From Gerris lacustris (taxonomy: Eukaryota; Arthropoda; Insecta; Hemiptera; Gerridae): 64,000 nt of DNA. The notes under the pieces are model-generated. The model saw nothing but the letters and a program-made list of their open reading frames with translations, had not been told where the DNA came from and did not search any database. This document shows, piece by piece, positions 58,905 to 64,000 of this stretch. The translations under genes and the position numbers were made by a program. The stretch is taken from the NCBI GenBank assembly GCA_951217055.1, contig OX578282.1, positions 43,638,329 through 43,702,328 on the forward strand, in the 5' to 3' direction. The first letter of the stretch is position 1, and every line of letters begins with the position of its first letter.

Positions 58905-59190
58905 ATTTTTACCCCCCTTAAAAAAATAAAAATGGTGGACGCAAATTGAAGGGTTTCTTCGAAGGGCTATAGCGGCTAAACGGTAAGTCGTATCGAAAAG
59001 CGGATAGCACCAACGTTAACTGATTTTAAAAGATCTACAATTTTGGTTCTATGACTTTTTGTCGTACGACCATCGGATCTACCTTTAATCGAGTAAATTT
59101 GGTCATTTTTGGTCAAATTTTGACTTTGAGCTATCATGGCGTCCGTGATTATTGGCCGATTTAATTTTCGATTGGGGTATTTAAACCCCA
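58905..59190. repeat. Diverged dispersed repeat
   Basis: CGAGTAAATTTGGTCATTTT and GGTCAAATTTTGACTTTGAG resemble 60405-60465 (AAAGTAAATTTGATCAATG, TTAAATTTTTGACTGGGGGC). Both may be pieces of one old repeat. The frames at 58976-59191 and 59136-59405 are not credible genes. Confidence 0.4.
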
Positions 59191-59639
59191 CACTAATGCT
59201 CTTTAAAACGAGTATTTATTATTTAAATTATTTGTATTTTCTGCCGAGAAAAATTATATTTAGTATTTATAAAGGAGTATTTATAAAGAAAAAACGAATT
59301 TATAATTACGTAAATAACGTCATGTTTACGTTTTTAATAAATAATATTTTTTATAAGCATAAATATGTTTATTATTATGTTATAGTTAAAAACAAGAATA
59401 AATAAATATAAACAAATATTGAATAATAAAGTATGTTGTTCGCTAGATAAAAGATAATAAATACATTAGTTTCCGCGAAAACACACATTGTAAACAAATG
59501 CCCCCTCTCTTTCTCCGTCAGTCTCCCTGACCAGTCTTACGTGTCCAGCCGTGGTGTGCAGTCGTGCACTTCTACTCTCCACATCTTTTGTTATATTACC
59601 GACATTTATTAAGGTATAATTTTATTCTTATTTATTTAA
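59191..59639. other. No gene recognised
   Basis: AT-rich, with a GC-richer patch at 59500-59600 followed by ATTAAGGTATAA, which could be a splice donor. No coding sequence accompanies it. Confidence 0.4.
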
Positions 59640-60075
59640 TTGTTTTTATTACCATACTATTGTTACTAGAATTGTTTTTAATAGGTTGTTAAATTCTATA
59701 TTAAGAAAATGTTTTAATATATTTAAATGAATATTTTACTTTATTTTAATGAATATTTTACTTAATTTAAATGAATATTTTACTTCATTTAAATGTATGT
59801 TTTATTTTATTTAAATGAATGTTTGTTTATTTAAATGATTTTTTACTTTATTTAAATGAATTTTTATGTTTATTTAATTGATTTTTTTACTTTATTTAAA
59901 TAAATGTTTTACTTTTTTTTTAAATTGTTTTTTTTATCATATTATTATTACTAGAATAAACTGATTTATAGGTTGTTAAATTCTATATTATGTTAATATT
60001 TCAGTTTATTTAAATGAATGGTTTACTTTATTTAAATGAATGTTTTAATATATTTAAATGAATGTATAAGTTTAT
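59640..60075 (+). repeat. TATTTAAATGAAT minisatellite with a higher-order unit
   Basis: Units of about 22-25 bp (TATTTAAATGAATGTTTTACT) repeat about a dozen times. A longer segment, ACTAGAAT...GGTTGTTAAATTCTATATTA, is duplicated at about 59667 and 59951, so roughly 285 bp has been copied as a block. Confidence 0.8.
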
Positions 60076-60584
60076 TTTGGACAATTTATAGTTTAGTTGT
60101 GTGAATGGCAAATTATTTCGAAGACATTGTTTTCTTTTTTATATGATGTAGCTAAATTTATATATACAATTATTATTTCTCCTTGACTTTAACTACTTAT
60201 GTTTCAATTAATCTCGAGTACTAATAAATAATAAAATAAATTGATAAAGGTTCTATCTTTATTTTTATTATTCTGTAATAAAACTAATCTAATATAATGA
60301 AATTTATTTCATGACAGGGCCTACAATTTACTCTAATATATTAACACTGTGACACCGCCAGCGATTCCTAGCATGAACCTCACGGTTATGACCATCGATT
60401 CTACCAGAAATAAAGTAAATTTGATCAATGTTTGTTAAATTTTTGACTGGGGGCTCTCATTGCTTTTGTTTTGTTTTCTTGATGACTCAAACTTTCGTTT
60501 TTTTACAACTTTAATTTCTTTAAATCTATTATGTATTAAAAAGAGAATATAATAATTAGTGTAATTTTTCTGCCGTTAGTAGAT

Positions 60585-60830
60585 AAAATATTGTATTTAA
60601 CTATGCAGCAAAGGAAACATTCCTGACTCGTTTAAAGATTACCTGCTTCGGTTACACCTCAGCAGGCAATTAACGTTTTCCTGCCTCGGCTTCGCCTCGT
60701 CAGTCAAAGTGTAATTTTCCTGACTCGGCTTCGCCTCGTCAGTAACATAGTAAATTTCCAGCCTCGGCTTCGCCTCAGCAGTAAATTTGTTTAGCCTATC
60801 CTCGCCTTCGGCTCGGAACTAAAACTTAAA
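60585..60830. repeat. Array of GGCTTCGCC hairpin units
   Basis: Five units of about 45-55 bp each hold CCTGCCTCGGCTTCGCCTCG or a variant (near 60650, 60695, 60725, 60765 and 60805), spaced by AT-rich filler. The left flank GATAAAATATTGTATTTA matches the edge of the similar element at 23.87 kb, which suggests one family. Confidence 0.72.
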
Positions 60831-62168
60831 AAACTTGTCAGCAAAATTCCATTTTGTTGCCTAGTTAAAAAAAAAAATTATTTCAAAAGAAACATTTTAC
60901 AGATTTTTTAAAATAATGTAGGTATATTTTTTTAAATGTGTTTATATTTCTATCTAGTCTTATAAGTGTTGTTGGAAGTATACTAAGGTATTTGCTTTGT
61001 GGTTTAATGGCACTCTTTTTTAAGCTCTGTGGTAGGAAATGATGTATCTTAATGATGGTTGGAGCTTCGTTATCTCTAAGCCTTGCCGACAGACAGCGCT
61101 GTTATCCAACTCTTGGTTTTTCTGCGAGTTGGCTTAAGCCCTTTTCTTTGTCTCTAAGGGTTTTACACCTGTAACAGCTATCTCTCTTTCGTTAACTGCA
61201 GCAAAATAATTATTTGCGGTATCTTTTTATCAATAGCCCTGTACCCAAAAAATATGTGTTTGTACTAAATAGAATAAAAAATGTAATGTTAAAAATTAAA
61301 TTTGTAAAATTTATTTTATTTTTTAAAAAACAAATGATCTTAGATTTTATTTACGCTTTAAGAAAGTTGAATTTAGTGGAAATTCAATGAAAGATATCCT
61401 GTTAACAAATAAATAGAAGATCCAGCCGCCAGTAATTGAACCACTATTAAGATAAGGGTTTAAAAATTAATAGTAATATATATTTATTAGATTTATCGGG
61501 TATATAAAAATCTCTCCAGCTTTAATAGCCAAAGTAAAGATGAAAGAACAAAACAAAAACAACAGATTGCATACACTAACTACAAATAGTTAAATAAAGA
61601 ACTACTGATAACATGCATCTTAATTACAAATAACATAAATACTGATAGCCTTACGTATAACTAAAAAAAATAAGAGAAGTAGTAATAGTAATTCAATTCA
61701 ATAAAATAAAGTTACATCACATTAAGAATAGATTTTAGCGAGTTTAGTGCATTTATATAATTTAAGGTGATATTAAGGTTATTTAAGCTTCGGGCACACC
61801 CCAGCTATGATAGATCGTATTTAAAGCTTTTGAGACAACCGCATCCACTTGTACACCAAATTTGAGCTTATTATCCAGAATTACTCCAAGACCTCGGACT
61901 TTTGAGTATAATTTTAATAGAGTTAATTTTTTTTGTGGATATTTAATTTTTTAGAGTATATTTTAATAGATATAATTTTAATTGGTTTCACTGAGATTCT
62001 TTGGATTTTTACACTTATAACATGTAAATCAAAACAATTTTGAAATTAAAAAAAAAAACGAGGGAAACAAGAAACAATTAAATAAAGACTAAATATACGA
62101 GTATATACTAAAGAAAAATTAAATATAGACGATAATGGCTTGTAGAAGCATTAATTCAATAAAATACG
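60831..62168. other. No gene recognised
   Basis: AT-rich DNA between the GGCTTCGCC array and an isolated R1 tail. Confidence 0.5.
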
Positions 62169-62215
62169 TGATAGGCTGCGAGCAAGCCATGTGCCACACT
62201 AATTGCCAGTCTATT
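62169..62215 (+). repeat. Isolated R1 tail motif
   Basis: GCGAGCAAGCCATGTGCCAC is followed by ACTAATTGCCAGTCTATTTT. This matches the R1 end at 48123-48165. No forward R1 head is found to its left. Confidence 0.55.
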
Positions 62216-62539
62216 TTACCTTATCTTCTTATATCTAATTAATATAATCTGGAACTAGAGTTACAGATTGGTTGTAGATCTCTTTGGGAGGACAATATGG
62301 ATCTTTTTCTCAATATGCTAATATATAAAATCTCCTCATTTTAAGTGTACCAGCACGTTTTGCATTTTGCAAAATAATAGACATTCTTGTGTCCTATTAT
62401 ATTGGATGAAGGATCATATAAATTTTGGATTTGCTTCGATTTCCGATGAGGTGACACTTACTTTTATCGAATATAGAGCAGTGGGTAAATATGATCTATC
62501 ATCCATTTATATTTTATTATTTTTAAATTGGGCTTGCAT

Positions 62540-62880
62540 TTTTTTAGATATGTTGGTTCGCAAAAATGTTGAATGACAGACCGACAGACAGACACAAGAC
62601 CAAAAATGTTGAATGACAAACCGACAGACAGACACGAGACCAAACATGTTGAATAACAGACACGAGACCAAAAATGTTGAATGACAAACCGACAGACAGA
62701 CACGAGACCAAACATGTTGAATAACAGACACGAGACCAAAAATGTTGAATGACAAACCGACAGACAGACACGAGACCAAAAATTTTGAATGACAGACCGA
62801 CAGACAGACACGAGACCAAAAATGTTGCCTTTTATAAATTTTATTCTTAAGAATGATCACAGTTTCCGTTACCTTCATTA
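62540..62880 (-). mobile_element. R1 repeat, minus strand, with expanded minisatellite
   Basis: The complement of the R1 body (GATATGTTGGTTCGCAAAAA) starts at 62548, and the head complement with GTTTCCGTTACCTTCATTAAGG lies at 62862-62883. Between them a tandem array replaces the usual short TCTG run. A forward R1 tail motif near 62175-62210 belongs to another, broken copy. Confidence 0.68.
62562..62829. repeat. Two-unit minisatellite derived from R1
   Basis: A longer unit of about 41 bp (GTTGAATGACAGACCGACAG...ACACGAGACC) alternates with a shorter unit of about 28 bp (GTTGAATAACAGACACGAGACC) in the order long, long, short, long, short, long, long. The overlapping frames across it with repeated FGLVSV/IQHFWSRV are by-products of the array and not proteins. 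Confidence 0.85.
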
Positions 62881-62883
62881 AGG

Positions 62884-64000
62884 TCAGACTTAAAATGAAA
62901 ATACATGTTTAGAAACATCTTAACGTATCGTTTTCTAATTTCTCTAAAATAAAAATCATATGTAGTTCTTATGAATTATTATTAAATGGTAGTATAAAAA
63001 TCCAACGTAGATCATAATATAATGATGTATAGTTGAACATATTATGGTCAACTATATAAAAAATGAAATCATTTCTTTTGAGTTGACTTATTGCTACACT
63101 TCTCTACTGTTTCTTATTTCTTAACTTTTCTATTTCCCCTGTGACATTCATCTTATATAACTTCATCATTTTCAAGAAGTAAAAGAAAACCTTTTAAAAA
63201 CTTTATGTATTGTTATCATTTAAAGTTCCTTGTTCTCAAATCCTTCTGTCATATGTCGCTTTTTTATGTCGACACTTTATCAAAACAAGTAACTAGGAAA
63301 TATTTATTTTTATTCTCGGGGTTTCTCTTATACTTGCATTTTTATATACTTCTCTAAAAAAATTTTTTTTCATTCTTGTCGCATATTTGTTTCTACAATT
63401 TATTCTTTTTTCTTTAAAAAAAAAAGAACCCTACTTCACTGTTTTCATTAATTTTTCTCAGTATTCCGCTTCCTTTTTTTTATCCTTTTTCTTAAAGCGT
63501 AGGATAAATCAGTATTATTTTTTTAGTCCTCTCCCCTAACGTCTCTAATAAATACAAGAGATTATTGAAAGGACACCAAAAGAATATTTTTTTATTGGTT
63601 TTTGAATACTGTTGTAAATATGGAGTTGAGAATGCTTGGGACCGTGAAAAGAAAATATGAAGAAAATCATGGTATATATTTTTCCATAGTGTGTTTGTAT
63701 CCAATTCTTTTACTCTGCATATGAATCCAATCTTTTTTTCTTCAGCTTAGAATATGGTTTTGTATTATTATCCCTTATTGAGTTAGAGGCTTTCCTCCTC
63801 TACATACTTAATAAGCGAATACAATGGAGGAATATTGTATGCTTATAAATCCTATTTTTTATACTCTAGGTAAATTTTCTAAAGTATATTTTATCTACTG
63901 CCATTATGCAAATAAGTTTATGTTGTTAGAATAAATAAAATTTAGCTTTATCTGTGGATTTTATTTTGTATTCTTTTCTAGATACCGTATGCTTTTTTTT
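62884..64000. other. No gene recognised
   Basis: AT-rich and T-rich DNA up to the window edge. The minus-strand frame at 63492-63704 is not supported. Confidence 0.5.

Noticed and set aside
59570..59625. 5' exon ending at ATTAAG|GTATAA
   Set aside because: A single donor-like motif without coding sequence, acceptor partner or promoter evidence is not enough.
62562..62829. CRISPR-like array
   Set aside because: The units are adjoining variants without unique spacers, and the surroundings are eukaryotic repeat DNA.
62464..62878. Three overlapping minus-strand frames of 91-123 codons with repeated FGLVSVCRS
   Set aside because: They are translations of the R1 minisatellite in three frames, so the repetition is at DNA level.

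Overview
The window is AT-rich, repeat-dominated nuclear DNA from an animal, most likely an invertebrate. The signs are one secreted alpha-carbonic anhydrase gene with eukaryotic splice and polyadenylation signals, non-LTR retrotransposon remains of Jockey and other LINE types, a hAT element with an 8-bp target duplication, paired Helitron-like elements, tRNA-like (SINE-type) sequences and long (TA)n, (CA)n and (TCTG)n microsatellites. There are no bacterial-style operons. Nothing in the sequence lets me name the species. All similarities were judged by eye, without searches or alignment software.

The only convincing host gene lies at about 53.3-54.4 kb on the plus strand. It encodes a 295-residue, cysteine-rich, secreted alpha-carbonic anhydrase. 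All three zinc-binding histidines and the Thr199/Glu106-type residues are present, but a Pro/Cys-rich tract replaces the usual N-terminal part of the fold. Its coding sequence is uninterrupted, and a branch point and splice acceptor sit just upstream, suggesting a non-coding 5' exon further left.

Most of the rest is layered mobile DNA. R1 (head hairpin built on GCTTCCG/CGGAAGC) occurs near 0.7, 2.5, 5.5, 15.5-16.5, 19.6, 22.0, 31.1, 47.6 and 62.5 kb. R2 (ends in an ACTTTCTC/GAGAAAGT hairpin) occurs near 4.2, 9, 21, 27, 41.6-43.1 and 44.3 kb. R3 (AGGGTTTCGT ends and a GGTATCAAATGAAAG core) occurs near 0-0.6, 11.2, 21.6, 23.5, 36.5 and 56 kb. R4 is a single related element at 35.4-36.1 kb. These families share a plan of terminal hairpin, TCTG-rich stretch and non-coding body. 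Coding fossils are a 5'-truncated Jockey element with clear target duplications (17.8-19.1 kb, minus), a second Jockey scrap (46.03 kb, plus), a LINE RNase H-like tail with stops (29.6 kb, plus) and a reverse-transcriptase C-terminus (37.9-38.2 kb, minus).

Nested insertions give relative ages. A hAT element sits inside an R2 copy with an 8-bp duplication. R1 sits inside one of two adjacent Helitron-like elements, and the other copy shows the empty site. Smaller palindromic elements, a perfect 90-bp inverted repeat, a tRNA-like inverted repeat and GGCTTCGCC arrays fill other gaps. The stretches at 2.9-4.2, 5.7-7.8, 9.7-11.1, 12.0-13.4, 16.7-17.8, 27.4-29.5, 31.5-33.4, 54.4-55.6 and 62.9-64.0 kb hold no gene I can support.
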